64,000 nucleotides of DNA from Halogeometricum rufum (GCF_900112175.1 NZ_FOYT01000001.1:1054001-1118000), one strand, 5' to 3'. Counted from the stretch's first letter, positions 44,837 through 53,755 are shown. Numbers and translations: made by a program. The notes: a model not told the origin generated them from the sequence alone.

Positions 44837-45538
44837 ATGTCGACGGACACCCCTCCCCACGGACGCGCGGACCCCGAGGCGGCCCTCGACAGACTCGTCG
44901 AACTCGGCGCGGTGGCGGAGGACGAAGACGGCAGTCTCTCCACCACGCCCGCCTTCGAGAGCGACCGCCGGGTCTACCGGAACACGTACGACTACATGGG
45001 AGACGACGGCGTCGCCGACACCGTCGCGGACCTGTTCGGCGTCGAGAAGGAGGCGGCGCTCGACCTCCTCGAACGCGGCGAGGTGACGAGCGAGGACGTC
45101 GTCGCGTACCTCGCCATCCAATCGTTCGCCGACGAGTCGCTCGAAACGGCCGAACACGCCATGATGGCGGAACTGCTCGTCCGACTCGGTCCGGACACGC
45201 CCGTTCCGGCCGACGTCGAGGAGGTCGACGACGACTCCTACCGAGCGTTCCTCGACGACAACCCGCACGCGGTGCTCACGGTGTGGAAGCACGACTGCGA
45301 CCCCTGCGAGGCGATGAAGGGCGACGTCGCGGCGATTCTCGAACTCGTGCCCGACGGCGTCGCAGTCGCGGGCGTCGACGGTGAGAACGTGCCCGAGTTC
45401 CGCGCGGCGTTCGACGTCGACGCCGCGCCCGCGGTGCTCTGTTTCCGAGACGGCACGCTCGACGCGGTTGCGACCGGACGAAAACGACCGGGCGAACTCG
45501 GTGCACTGTTCGCCGACGTGTACGACGCGCCGGCGTAA
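44837..45538 (+). CDS. Thioredoxin-like protein with N-terminal extension, end of liv operon
   Basis: A 233-residue protein. The C-terminal ~110 residues are a thioredoxin fold with the redox motif HDCDPCEAMKGDVAA (CxxC), the region FRAAFDVDAAPAVLCFRDGT carrying the cis-Pro, and a GRKRPGELGALFADV end. The first ~125 residues form a separate acidic domain with RNTYDYMGDDGVADTVADLF and LLERGEVTSEDVVAYLAIQS; I do not recognise it. It begins two bases after livF, so it is very likely co-transcribed. Why a redox protein sits in a nutrient-import operon is unclear. Confidence 0.85.
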   Translation: MSTDTPPHGRADPEAALDRLVELGAVAEDEDGSLSTTPAFESDRRVYRNTYDYMGDDGVADTVADLFGVEKEAALDLLERGEVTSEDVVAYLAIQSFADESLETAEHAMMAELLVRLGPDTPVPADVEEVDDDSYRAFLDDNPHAVLTVWKHDCDPCEAMKGDVAAILELVPDGVAVAGVDGENVPEFRAAFDVDAAPAVLCFRDGTLDAVATGRKRPGELGALFADVYDAPA

Positions 45539-45567
45539 CCGCCCGCCCGCGCCCGTCTGTTCTCAGT

Positions 45568-45963
45568 TCAGTCTTCGACGCCGGTAGCCATCACCGGTCG
45601 GTTCGCACCGAGGATGACCGACTGGGTGACGCTCCCGAACAGGGCCTTCCCCGCGGGCGACCGCTTCCGACCGCCGACCACGATGAGGTCCGCGTCCAAC
45701 TCGTCCGCCGTCGAGACGATGGCGTCGGCGGGGTCGCCGCTGGACTCCTCGACGTCGTAGTCGATACCCGCCTCGTCCAGCATCTCGCCCGCCTCGCGGA
45801 CGGAGTGGACCTGCGTCGCCGACGCCCCACTCGGGTTGTCGCTGAAACTGTGGATGAGCGTCACGTGCTTCTCTGCGGGGTCCCCCGGGAGGTTCACGAC
45901 GGCTTCGATGCACCGCCGGACGTGCGACTCCTTCTCGTCGATACCGACTACTACATGATACAT
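45568..45963 (-). CDS. Universal stress protein (UspA family)
   Basis: A 131-residue single-domain USP starting MYHVVVGIDEKESHVRRCIE. The ATP-binding pattern GGRKRSPAGKALFGSVTQSV is complete, and it ends with the strand RPVMATGVED. The ATG at 45961-45963 is chosen; the longer frame runs through a tandem repeat and is not coding. The upstream region holds two copies of a 25-bp repeat. Confidence 0.9.
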   Translation of the reverse strand: MYHVVVGIDEKESHVRRCIEAVVNLPGDPAEKHVTLIHSFSDNPSGASATQVHSVREAGEMLDEAGIDYDVEESSGDPADAIVSTADELDADLIVVGGRKRSPAGKALFGSVTQSVILGANRPVMATGVED

Positions 45964-46042
45964 AAGGATAAATTCCGTGCCGCGGAGCTTAGTCTTTTGG
46001 GGGACGGCGGCGCCGTTCGAGGGTTCTTCCCCGAGTTCGGGC

Positions 46043-46100
46043 CGATACGTGCGCGGTGTCGTCACACCACCGCGTCGATACGTGCGCGGTGTCGTCACAC
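46043..46100. repeat. Two tandem copies of a 25-bp repeat, 33-bp period
   Basis: The identical 25-bp sequence beginning CGATACGTGCGCGGTGTCGT and ending CACAC occupies 46043-46067 and 46076-46100. The second copy touches the 3' end of the small membrane-protein gene. Both are 80-137 bases upstream of the universal stress protein start, where a regulator could bind. Confidence 0.85.
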
Positions 46101-46409
46101 TCCCTCGTCGTCGACGTGCCGCGACACGAACGCGACGAGAGCCAGCGGAATCCCGAGGACGACGGCGATGGTCAACGCGCCGTACGCCGCGAATCCGAGT
46201 AGCGTCGGCGGGAACGGGACGAGAAACAGGAAGCGCGGCGCGCGCAGACCGCCCACGAAGACGGAGACGAGTGCGCCGGCGACGCCGGCGACGACGACGA
46301 GTGCGAAGTAGACGATACCGACGAGTCGAGGGCCGCGGATGCTCCGCTGTCCGGCGACGCGTCCGCCTCCGTCGCTACGTTCGCTCACGTTCTTCGGTCG
46401 GGTTGCCAC
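46095..46409 (-). CDS. Small membrane protein
   Basis: A 104-residue protein with a basic, polar N-terminus (ATRPKNVSERSDGGGR) and two to three hydrophobic helices (VGIVYFALVVVAGVAGALVS and LLGFAAYGALTIAVVLGIPL). It ends with a short SRHVDDEGV tail. The start is a GTG at 46407-46409; no ATG is available. The family is an uncharacterised haloarchaeal one. It is divergent from the 27-residue gene near cytochrome oxidase. Confidence 0.65.
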   Translation of the reverse strand: MATRPKNVSERSDGGGRVAGQRSIRGPRLVGIVYFALVVVAGVAGALVSVFVGGLRAPRFLFLVPFPPTLLGFAAYGALTIAVVLGIPLALVAFVSRHVDDEGV

Positions 46410-46478
46410 TCGGTTAGCCGTTCCGCTCTCGGCGTCGCACCGACGACTCTTTGCCCGTGGAACCCCGACCGTTCGGGT

Positions 46479-46562
46479 ATGTCCGACAGAGACCTACTCG
46501 GTCTTCTCCTCGCCGGCGTGGCGGTACTGATGTCCGTGACGGGCATCCTCCTCGCCGTCTGA
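46479..46562 (+). CDS. 27-residue single-helix membrane microprotein (candidate)
   Basis: ATG at 46479, TGA at 46560-46562. It encodes MSDRDLLGLLLAGVAVLMSV plus seven more residues (TGILLAV): a charged start and one ideal membrane helix. Codon third positions are GC-rich like real genes here. It lies between the small membrane protein and coxA, an area rich in small membrane-protein genes, so an accessory role in the respiratory complex is possible. No homologue is known to me. Confidence 0.5.
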   Translation: MSDRDLLGLLLAGVAVLMSVTGILLAV

Positions 46563-46694
46563 CCCGTTCGGTCGACGCGGTTCGCTCCGTCCGCCGAGCG
46601 ACTGCGTTCGGCGACGGCGCTCGGATTCGACCCCGAGAGCAGTCGCTCGGGGGCGTGAGTCACGAACCAAAAAACCGCGAGCGGGCGGGAGCGT

Positions 46695-48473
46695 CTACTT
46701 CGACTGGTCGTCGTCGTTCTCGGGGACGCCGCCGTCGGTGAGCGTCTCCTCTTCCTCGCCGCCGTCCGCGATTGCGGTCTTTATCTTGCGGTCGTACCAC
46801 TCCCACTCGGCGGTGTAGAGTCCCTCTTCCTTGAGGTTCCACGGGTCGCCGTCCTCGACGACGGGGCCTTCGAGCCACGACTGGACGAAGTTCCAGACGA
46901 AGATTATCTGGCCGACGAGGAGGATGAGCGCTCCGAGCGTCGCTATCTGGTGGAGCGTGGCGAACTCGGGCAGGTACGTCGCGTACCGGCGCGGCATGCC
47001 GCCGTAGCCGAGCAGCACCATGGCGAAGAACGTCACGTTCGTCCCGACCATGGAGAGCCAGAAGTGCGCCTTCCCGAGCGTCTTCTGGTACATCCGACCG
47101 GTGTAGATGGGGAACCAGTAGTAGATGCCGGCGAACCCGGCGAACGCGATGGCGCCCATGACGACGTAGTGGAAGTGCCCGACGACGTAGTACGTGTCGT
47201 GCAGGATGAGGTCGACGGGCACCGAGGCGAGGAACACGCCGGTGACGCCGCCGATGATGAAGTTCGAGACGAAGCCGATGCAGTAGAGCATCGGCGTCGT
47301 GAGGCGGACGTTCCCGTTCCACATCGTGGTTATCCAGTTGAACGTCTTGACTGCGCTCGGGATGGCGATGGCCAGCGAGACGGCCATGAACGAGGCGCTG
47401 AGGCGCGGGTCGATACCCGTCGCGAACATGTGGTGCGCCCAGACGCCGAACGAGAGCACGCCGATGGCCAGCGTGGAGTAGACGACGAACTTGAAGCCGA
47501 ACAGCCGGCGCCCGGAGAACCGCGGCAGGACGTAGCTGACGATGCCCATCGGGGGCAACACGAGGATGTAGACTTCGGGATGACCGAAGAACCAGAACAG
47601 GTGCTGCCAGAGGATGGGGTCGCCGCCGTTGACGAAGAACGACGTGGCGAAGTTCCGGTCGAGCAGCAGCATCAGGATGGCGCTCCCGAGGAGGGGGAAC
47701 GCGAACAGGATGAGTCCCGACTGGGTGAGGATGGTCCACGAGAAGATGTCGAGGTTCGCCCAGGTGACCTTCTCGGCGCGCTCGGTGAAGATGGTCGCGA
47801 TGAAGTTGATGGCACCCATCGTGGCGGAGACGCCCGTGAGGTGCAGACCGAGCAGCATCAGGTCCACGCCGGCGTTCATCTGGTTTCCGTTGCCGACACC
47901 GGCCGACAGCGGGGTGTACATCGTCCACGCCGTCTGCGCCGGGATGACGTCCGGGAGTGGGAAGAAGCCCGCCCAGATGAGGAGCGCGCCCGGCGGCAGG
48001 AGCCAGAACGCGATGGCGTTGATGCGCGGGAACGCCATGTCGTCGGCGTCGATGAGCAACGGCACGAAGTAGTTACCGAACGCCGCGATGATGGGCGTCC
48101 CGAACAGGAAGAGCATCGTGATTCCGTGGCTGGTCAGGAGCGAGTTGTAGTACGTGTTCGAGATGAACGTCATCCCGGGGTCGGCCAGTTCGATCCGCAT
48201 CACCACGACCATGAGGCCGCCGACGGCGAACGCGACGAGCGCGTACGCGCCGTACAGAATCCCGATGTCTTTGTGATCGACGGTGGTCAGCCAGCGGATG
48301 ATTCCGGCCGGCTTCTCTTCGGAGGTGTATCCCTCCCCTTGCCCGAAGGCGCCCCCGCCCCCCGCGAGCGGTGTGTACGTGCGCCAGTTTTCGACCCGCG
48401 CGAGCCACGCGGCGACGACCACGAGGAAGACCCCCATGAGAATCGTCAGTGCGAGCTGTCCGTTAACCTGCAT
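46695..48473 (-). CDS. coxA: Heme-copper oxidase subunit I
   Basis: A 592-residue terminal-oxidase subunit with about 13 helices. After an extra N-terminal helix and a Gly-rich linker, GIIRWLTTVDHKDIGILYGA opens the conserved core. The low-spin heme ligand is in LLTSHGITMLF. The CuB and crosslinked Tyr motif is FWFFGHPEVYILVLP, HHMFATG supplies the other CuB histidines, and HDTYYVVGHFHYV carries the high-spin and low-spin heme ligands. The tail is acidic and ends VPENDDDQSK. A TATA-like ATTACG stretch ~28 nt upstream fits a leaderless mRNA. Subunit II is not adjacent. Confidence 0.95.
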   Translation of the reverse strand: MQVNGQLALTILMGVFLVVVAAWLARVENWRTYTPLAGGGGAFGQGEGYTSEEKPAGIIRWLTTVDHKDIGILYGAYALVAFAVGGLMVVVMRIELADPGMTFISNTYYNSLLTSHGITMLFLFGTPIIAAFGNYFVPLLIDADDMAFPRINAIAFWLLPPGALLIWAGFFPLPDVIPAQTAWTMYTPLSAGVGNGNQMNAGVDLMLLGLHLTGVSATMGAINFIATIFTERAEKVTWANLDIFSWTILTQSGLILFAFPLLGSAILMLLLDRNFATSFFVNGGDPILWQHLFWFFGHPEVYILVLPPMGIVSYVLPRFSGRRLFGFKFVVYSTLAIGVLSFGVWAHHMFATGIDPRLSASFMAVSLAIAIPSAVKTFNWITTMWNGNVRLTTPMLYCIGFVSNFIIGGVTGVFLASVPVDLILHDTYYVVGHFHYVVMGAIAFAGFAGIYYWFPIYTGRMYQKTLGKAHFWLSMVGTNVTFFAMVLLGYGGMPRRYATYLPEFATLHQIATLGALILLVGQIIFVWNFVQSWLEGPVVEDGDPWNLKEEGLYTAEWEWYDRKIKTAIADGGEEEETLTDGGVPENDDDQSK

Positions 48474-48563
48474 GGCTGTGACTGAGGAACGGAGCGTAAT
48501 GAAAGGTTCGGGAACGGTCCGGCGGTTCGAACGAAGGGTCGGCGAACTGACCGCTGCCCGGCG

Positions 48564-48935
48564 TTATTCGTCGTCTTCGTCGGTCAGTTCGGCGGCGCTC
48601 TCGTCGTCGTCCTCGACTGCCGCCGCCTCGGCGGCCTCGGCCTGTTCTTCGTACTCTTCGAGCGTCGTCGCGTTCTCGACCGTCGCCTGTCCGGGCAGGT
48701 AGACGGGCGCGCGCTTCTCGTCGCCCGCGATGGCCTTCCCCGAGAGGTACGTCAGGATGGCGAGGAACACGAACGGGACGGCGAGCAGTCCGAACTGCAC
48801 CGCCGACGCGAGCGGTTCGACGCCGAACGCCGGGAAGACGGCGAAAGCGACGACGAAGAAGGCGATGATGAACAGCGGGATGATGTTGACCGTGAGGTCG
48901 AGCAGGGTTTCCCTGTCGAATATCTCGTTCGCCAT
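48564..48935 (-). CDS. Two-helix membrane protein next to coxA
   Basis: A 123-residue protein starting MANEIFDRETLLDLTVNIIP. Two membrane helices follow (LFIIAFFVVAFAVFPAFGVE and LLAVPFVFLAILTYLSGKAI) and a strongly acidic Glu/Ala tail. The pattern fits a haloarchaeal family regularly found beside cytochrome oxidase genes (DUF6684-like). It lies 90 bases upstream of coxA on the same strand, so it may be a small subunit or assembly factor of the oxidase; this is context inference. Confidence 0.8.
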   Translation of the reverse strand: MANEIFDRETLLDLTVNIIPLFIIAFFVVAFAVFPAFGVEPLASAVQFGLLAVPFVFLAILTYLSGKAIAGDEKRAPVYLPGQATVENATTLEEYEEQAEAAEAAAVEDDDESAAELTDEDDE

Positions 48936-48993
48936 ACCCGTCCGTTTCGGTGCGGAATCAAATAGGTTGTTGGTTCGCCGGTGCCGGCCGCCG

Positions 48994-49359
48994 TCAGTAG
49001 CCGGGGTCGCGGTTCTGCACGAACAGGTGACCGACGACGGCACCGAACAGCAGGAGGACCCCGCTCGTCACGATTGCGAGTCCGCGCGTCTGTAGGTCGA
49101 GCGCGGTGAACAGGAAGGCACCGCCGAGGGCGAGGAGGCCGACGCCGATGACGGCGAGCGGTCCCCACGGGGTCTCCGCGTAGCCGGACTCCCGCGTCAT
49201 GCCGGCGACGCTCCCGGAGAACAACAGGAGACCGCCGACGGCGATGGGGAACAGGTCGAACAGAATTCCGATTTCGGAGATGGGGATGCCCAGCGCGACG
49301 AACATCGGCCACGGGCTTGCCATCCGATACTGGTCGGAGAGTCCCGGCGCGTCGTCCAT
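48994..49359 (-). CDS. Four-helix membrane protein in the oxidase cluster
   Basis: A 121-residue protein starting MDDAPGLSDQYRMASPWPMF with four hydrophobic helices; the last two are GPLAVIGVGLLALGGAFLFT and LAIVTSGVLLLFGAVVGHLF. The C-terminus is VQNRDPGY. It resembles small uncharacterised haloarchaeal proteins of oxidase clusters. It precedes the two-helix protein and coxA on the same strand with short gaps, suggesting co-transcription. Confidence 0.78.
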   Translation of the reverse strand: MDDAPGLSDQYRMASPWPMFVALGIPISEIGILFDLFPIAVGGLLLFSGSVAGMTRESGYAETPWGPLAVIGVGLLALGGAFLFTALDLQTRGLAIVTSGVLLLFGAVVGHLFVQNRDPGY

Positions 49360-49412
49360 ACCGCACGTAGGTGTCGCGTCGTACAAAGCGCTTCGGAAGG
49401 CGCTCGTCCCGG

Positions 49413-49613
49413 TCAGGGAATCGTCACGCCGTGTCGGGTGAGGAACTGGTTGACGGCCTTTATCTCGACGGGGCTCCCGATTATCTTGCACGTCCCGTTC
49501 ACCGGAAAGACCGTCACCGTGAACTCCCGTTCTAGCTGGTCTCGCACGTCGTCCAGCGAGGAACACGGAACGACTATCTGTGTACTGTCCCGGAGTTTGG
49601 ACGGGTCGGGCAT
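49413..49613 (-). CDS. Small VNG_1110C-like protein
   Basis: A 66-residue protein beginning MPDPSKLRDSTQIVVPCSSL, with a beta-alpha pattern and the end IGSPVEIKAVNQFLTRHGVT. This matches the small haloarchaeal family named after VNG_1110C as I remember it. It has no known function. The ATG start is clear. It stands 119 bases from the divergent GTPase gene. Confidence 0.8.
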   Translation of the reverse strand: MPDPSKLRDSTQIVVPCSSLDDVRDQLEREFTVTVFPVNGTCKIIGSPVEIKAVNQFLTRHGVTIP

Positions 49614-49732
49614 ACTACTCCGTGCATCCTCTCACGAGTTCGAGTGATAACGGTGTCGAAGTCTTCGCGCGTGCGCGCGAGCCGACGAGCGAAGGAACAA
49701 CTTTTTCGACGTACGTGGCCGAGAAGTAGCCG

Positions 49733-50845
49733 ATGGGACTGGAGGAGGAAATCGACGAACTCCGCGAGGAGATCGCGAACACGCCGTACAACAAGTCGAC
49801 CGAGTCGCACATCGGTCGGTTGAAGGCGAAACTCGCGGAGAAAAAAGAGAAACTGGAGAATCAGTCCTCCAGCGGAGGCGGTCACGGCTACGCCGTCGAG
49901 AAGACGGGCGACGTGACCGTCGCACTCGTCGGGTTCCCGAGCGTCGGCAAGTCGACGCTCATCAACGCCCTCACGAACGCGGAGAGCGAAGTCGGCGAGT
50001 ACGAGTTCACGACGCTGAACGTCAACCCCGGCATGCTCCACTACAACGGCGCGAACATCCAGATTCTCGACGTGCCGGGTCTCATCGAGGGTGCCGCCGG
50101 CGGCCGCGGCGGCGGGAAGGAAGTCCTCTCCGTCGTGCGGACGGCGGACCTCGTCGTCTTCATGCTCTCGGTGGTCGAACTCGAACGCTACGAGCGACTG
50201 CAGGAGGAACTGTACCAGAACAAGATTCGGCTCGACACCACGCCGCCGAACCTCTCCATCTCGAAGAAGCACAAGGGCGGCATCCAGGTGACGATGACCG
50301 ACGACGTGTCGCTGGAGGCGGACACCATCAAGGACGTGCTCCGCGAGTACGGCTACGTCAACGCCGACGTCACCATCCGCGGCGACCTGACCATCGACGA
50401 ACTCATCGACGGCATCATGGACAACCGGGTGTATCTCCCCTCGATGGTGACCGTCAACAAGGTGGACCTCATCGACGAGGACTACCTCCCCACGGTGAAC
50501 GAACAGCTCCGAGAGCTTGACATCGACCCCGACGAGGCCGTCTTCATCAGCGCCGAGGCCGAGAAAGGCCTCGAGAGCCTGAAAGAGACGATGTGGGAGC
50601 GCCTCGGACTCATCCGCGTCTACATGGACAAACCCGGCCGCGGCGTCGACTACGAGGAACCACTCGTCCTCCGAGAGGGCGAGAACACCGTCGACGACGC
50701 CCTCGGTAAACTCGGCGGCACGCTCGACGAGCGGTTCCGGTTCGCCCGCGTCACCGGCCCGAGCGCGAAACACGACGAGCAACAGGTCGGCCGCGACCAC
50801 GAACTCCTGGACGAAGATATCATGCGAGTCGTCGCCCAGCGGTAA
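49733..50845 (+). CDS. drg: DRG-family GTP-binding protein
   Basis: A 370-residue OBG/DRG GTPase linked to ribosome function. The N-terminal helix-turn-helix region is EEIDELREEIANTPYNKSTE. G1 is GFPSVGKST (about residues 67-75), the switch region FTTLNVNPGML, G3 DVPGLIEGAAGGRGGG, G4 VNKVDLI, and G5 around FISAEAEKG. The TGS domain at the C-terminus has GRGVDYEEPLVLREGENTVD. Length is typical. A T-run directly after the stop (50848-50852) may terminate it or feed the next gene. Confidence 0.95.
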   Translation: MGLEEEIDELREEIANTPYNKSTESHIGRLKAKLAEKKEKLENQSSSGGGHGYAVEKTGDVTVALVGFPSVGKSTLINALTNAESEVGEYEFTTLNVNPGMLHYNGANIQILDVPGLIEGAAGGRGGGKEVLSVVRTADLVVFMLSVVELERYERLQEELYQNKIRLDTTPPNLSISKKHKGGIQVTMTDDVSLEADTIKDVLREYGYVNADVTIRGDLTIDELIDGIMDNRVYLPSMVTVNKVDLIDEDYLPTVNEQLRELDIDPDEAVFISAEAEKGLESLKETMWERLGLIRVYMDKPGRGVDYEEPLVLREGENTVDDALGKLGGTLDERFRFARVTGPSAKHDEQQVGRDHELLDEDIMRVVAQR

Positions 50846-50878
50846 GGTTTTTCTCCCGATACCGAACATCGTTCGACC

Positions 50879-51691
50879 GTGCCCTCCACCAGACGCCTCG
50901 CCGTCGCCGGCCTCCTCGTCGCCCTCGCTCTCGGCGCGGCGTGGGCCGGCGGCGCGTTCGACCGCCGTCCACCGAGCGACCCGGCCGCAGAGCGACTCGC
51001 GAATCGAACCGCCGCGGCGACGGCGGACGTGCCCGCGTACTCGTTCACCGTCGGCGGGAGCGTCGTCGTCGAACGGGGCGACGAGCGTCGGACGGCCGCC
51101 TACGACGGCCGCGGCGCGTTCAACCGCTCCGAGCGGGCGTACCGCATCGAAATCGCCCTCGGCGAAGCCGGCGGCGGCTTCGACGCCGACAGCGAGACGC
51201 GGTTCGTCCGCGGTCACACGCTCTACACGCCGTGCCCGTACTCGCGGTACGTCAACGTCGAGGACGTCTCGTACGCGACGGCGCTCCCGGAGAATCGGTC
51301 GTGGACCGCGTACACGATGCTCGGCGGCCAGCGACGCCTGTTCGGCGTCTCGCGCGTCTACGACCGCGGGACCGACACGGTGGACGGCGAGCGAGCCCGC
51401 GTCGTCGAAGTCGTCCCCGACCGCTCGAAACTGTCGTCGTTGTCGGCGGGCGTCCCGGGCGACGACGAGGTGCGGCGGACGAACGCCGGGGCCGGGAACC
51501 TCCACGCGACGCTCTATCTCGCTCCCGACTCCGCGCTCCCCCTCCGCGTCGTCGTCGAACGCGAACGCGGCGGCGGGTTCGGCGGTCCGACGGTGCGAGA
51601 GCGAATCATCTACGACTTCGACTACGGGCCGACGACAGTCGAGCCACCGGAGCGGACCGTACGGAGCGAGGACGCCTGCCCGAGGCCGTGA
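50879..51691 (+). CDS. Secreted haloarchaeal protein
   Basis: A 270-residue protein with a GTG start and a signal sequence (RRLAVAGLLVALALGAAWAG). The mature part is acidic and beta-rich, with TPCPYSRYVNVEDVSYATAL in the middle and LHATLYLAPDSALPLRVVVE late. That pattern recalls LolA-like or outer-membrane-sorting folds seen in many haloarchaeal lipoprotein-like proteins, but no lipobox is present. Two cysteines (CPYSR and the final ACPRP) might pair. Function unknown. Confidence 0.75.
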   Translation: MPSTRRLAVAGLLVALALGAAWAGGAFDRRPPSDPAAERLANRTAAATADVPAYSFTVGGSVVVERGDERRTAAYDGRGAFNRSERAYRIEIALGEAGGGFDADSETRFVRGHTLYTPCPYSRYVNVEDVSYATALPENRSWTAYTMLGGQRRLFGVSRVYDRGTDTVDGERARVVEVVPDRSKLSSLSAGVPGDDEVRRTNAGAGNLHATLYLAPDSALPLRVVVERERGGGFGGPTVRERIIYDFDYGPTTVEPPERTVRSEDACPRP

Positions 51692-51718
51692 CGCCGGTGC
51701 GTCGCCTCGACCCGGACC

Positions 51719-52186
51719 GTGCCCTTCTTCTCGCGCCGCACCCGACGTTCGGACGTGTCTCGAACGCCCGACTGGACCGTCCCCGCACTCCTCGCACTCC
51801 TCCTCGTCCCGTGGTCCGTGCAGGTGTTCTCGGGCCGGGACGCCACGCTCGTCTTCGCGTGGGGGCTGGTCAACACGAATCCGCTCGGCGTGACGACGCT
51901 CACCGACTTCCTGTTCGTCTACACCGCCGGACTGCCCGACTACATCCACTCGTGGCCGCTGTCGGTGGCGCTCTACCTCCTCGCACTCGGGTTCGCCGTC
52001 GTCGGCCCGCGGGTCGGCTACGACGACAGGCGCGTCGTCGCGGGACTCCTCGCCGTCGCGGGCGTCGCCCAGTTGTCGCTGGCGCGGGGGTTCTCGGTCC
52101 AACCCGGCCGGATGGCGTGGCCCGTCGGGACGCTCCTCCTGTTCGGCGTCGCGGCGTACGTCTACGGCGTCGGCCGCGGCGATTAA
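51719..52186 (+). CDS. TIGR04206-like membrane protein
   Basis: A 155-residue protein with a GTG start, a basic N-terminus and about four helices (WTVPALLALLLVPWSVQVFS, LSVALYLLALGFAVVGPRVG, VGTLLLFGVAAYVYGVGRGD). The pattern matches a haloarchaeal family catalogued as TIGR04206. Function unknown. It follows the secreted protein by 27 bases, so the two are probably one unit, and its stop overlaps the stop of the convergent MATE gene by four bases. Confidence 0.75.
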   Translation: MPFFSRRTRRSDVSRTPDWTVPALLALLLVPWSVQVFSGRDATLVFAWGLVNTNPLGVTTLTDFLFVYTAGLPDYIHSWPLSVALYLLALGFAVVGPRVGYDDRRVVAGLLAVAGVAQLSLARGFSVQPGRMAWPVGTLLLFGVAAYVYGVGRGD

Positions 52187-53622
52187 TCGCCCGCCGACGC
52201 GCCGGGGCGGTACTTCTGACTCACCTGCTTCCACTTCCCGGTGGTGAAGCGGTAGTAGTTGATGGCGGCCGGCACCGTCGTCTCCGCGAGGAACGCGACG
52301 TACAGCGCTTCGATGTGCCCGGTCTGCGCGCCGAGGTAGGCGATGGGGATGGAACAGCCGAACATGCCGAGCAGTTGGCTGTAGAACGGCACGCGGGTGT
52401 CGCCGCTGGCGTCCAGCGGTCCGGCGGCGGCGCCGGAGACGCCCTGCATCACCACCGCGAGGCAGGCGGCGTAGACGAGCGACACCGCGACGGGAATCGC
52501 GGGCGACGACGGGTCGTTCACGAACAGGCGGACGATGGATTCGGCGAAGACGGCGACGAGAACCGCGCTGACGACGTACGTGGCGACGGCGAACCGCACT
52601 ATCTCGCGGCCGTACGCCTCGGCGGTGTCCTCGTCGTCGCCGCCGAGGCTCTGCCCGACGAGACTCGAGGACGCCAGTCCGAAGCCCCACCCGGGCGTGT
52701 TCATCAGCCCCCAGATGCGCCGCGCGATGACGAACGCCGCGACGACGTTCTCGCCGAAGCCGTCGACGATGGCGAGCATCGGGAACTCCGCGACGGTCCA
52801 GACCAGCGAGCGTCCGAAGACGGGCAGTCCGATGGAGACGATGTCGGAGACGGTGTCCCGGTCGACGTACCGTCCGAACGGGTCGATTCGGATGGGGAAC
52901 TCGCCGACGACGGGGAGGCCGCCGCGCGCCAGTCCGAGGACGAACGCGGCCGTGACGACGACGTTCGAGAGGACGGTTCCGACCGCCGCGCCCTCGACGC
53001 CCATCCCGAGGCCGAAGATGAGCGTCGCGCTGAGGACGACGTTGACGACGGCACCGCCGGAGCGGAGCAGCATGGCGATGTAGGCGTCGTCCGCGCCGAC
53101 GAGCGTGCGACTCCCGACGAGGTTCAGCCCCGCGAACGGGACGCCGATACCGACGAGTCGGAGGTAGCGCGCGCCCAGTTCGACCGCCTCGGCGTTGTCC
53201 GTCAGCACGGCGATGAACTGCGTCGAGAACAGCCAGAAGGCGGCCGTCACGGGGAGACTGGCGAGGAGGACGAGCAGCGAACTGGACCGGACGGCGAGTC
53301 CGAGTCCGTCCGAACGCCCCGCGCCGTAGCGCTGTGAGACGAGGGCGAGGGTTCCGGCCGCGACGCCGCCGCCGAGGGCGAACGCGACACCCCAGTACGG
53401 CCCGGCGAAGCCGACGCCGGTGATGGCGGCGGTGCCCGAGGCGATGCCGACCATGGCGACGTCCACCGCGTTCTTCGACATGCGCGCGATGCCGGTGACG
53501 ATGCGGGGCCACGCGAGTTCGGCCGTTCTGACGGCTCTCTCGCGGTCGACGACGCCGAAGTGGGCGAGGACGAGACCGATGACGACGATGCTGCGCCTGA
53601 TTGGGTTGGGGAGTCGAGACAC
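52183..53622 (-). CDS. MATE family efflux transporter
   Basis: A ~479-residue carrier with 12 helices of the multidrug and toxin extrusion family, normally driven by Na+ or H+. It has RMSKNAVDVAMVGIASGTAA near helix 1, VSQRYGAGRSDGLGLAVRSS, and the second-half repeat GFGLASSSLVGQSLGGDDED. The start is uncertain: a GTG at 53620-53622 is used here, while the frame is open to an ATG at 53757 that overlaps the divergent gene start. The extra 45 residues are polar and not typical of the family. Confidence 0.88.
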   Translation of the reverse strand: MSRLPNPIRRSIVVIGLVLAHFGVVDRERAVRTAELAWPRIVTGIARMSKNAVDVAMVGIASGTAAITGVGFAGPYWGVAFALGGGVAAGTLALVSQRYGAGRSDGLGLAVRSSSLLVLLASLPVTAAFWLFSTQFIAVLTDNAEAVELGARYLRLVGIGVPFAGLNLVGSRTLVGADDAYIAMLLRSGGAVVNVVLSATLIFGLGMGVEGAAVGTVLSNVVVTAAFVLGLARGGLPVVGEFPIRIDPFGRYVDRDTVSDIVSIGLPVFGRSLVWTVAEFPMLAIVDGFGENVVAAFVIARRIWGLMNTPGWGFGLASSSLVGQSLGGDDEDTAEAYGREIVRFAVATYVVSAVLVAVFAESIVRLFVNDPSSPAIPVAVSLVYAACLAVVMQGVSGAAAGPLDASGDTRVPFYSQLLGMFGCSIPIAYLGAQTGHIEALYVAFLAETTVPAAINYYRFTTGKWKQVSQKYRPGASAGD

Positions 53623-53755
53623 GTCGGAGGGACACCTATTTCGATTCGATACACCCCCTTTCGATTCGACCGTCTTGTGCGTATCGAAGCGGTCGTTCCC
53701 GCCCGTCGCTTCCTCGTTCGGTACCCTTTTCGACGCGCCGTGCGTCGTCTCGACC

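Noticed and set aside
46095-46098. A longer universal stress protein starting upstream at 46098
   Set aside because: The extension would translate the tandem DNA repeat (TTPRTYR twice), which is unlike any USP N-terminus.
49574-53635. A 1353-codon minus frame across drg and the MATE gene
   Set aside because: Arginine-rich shadow across several recognised genes, without motifs.
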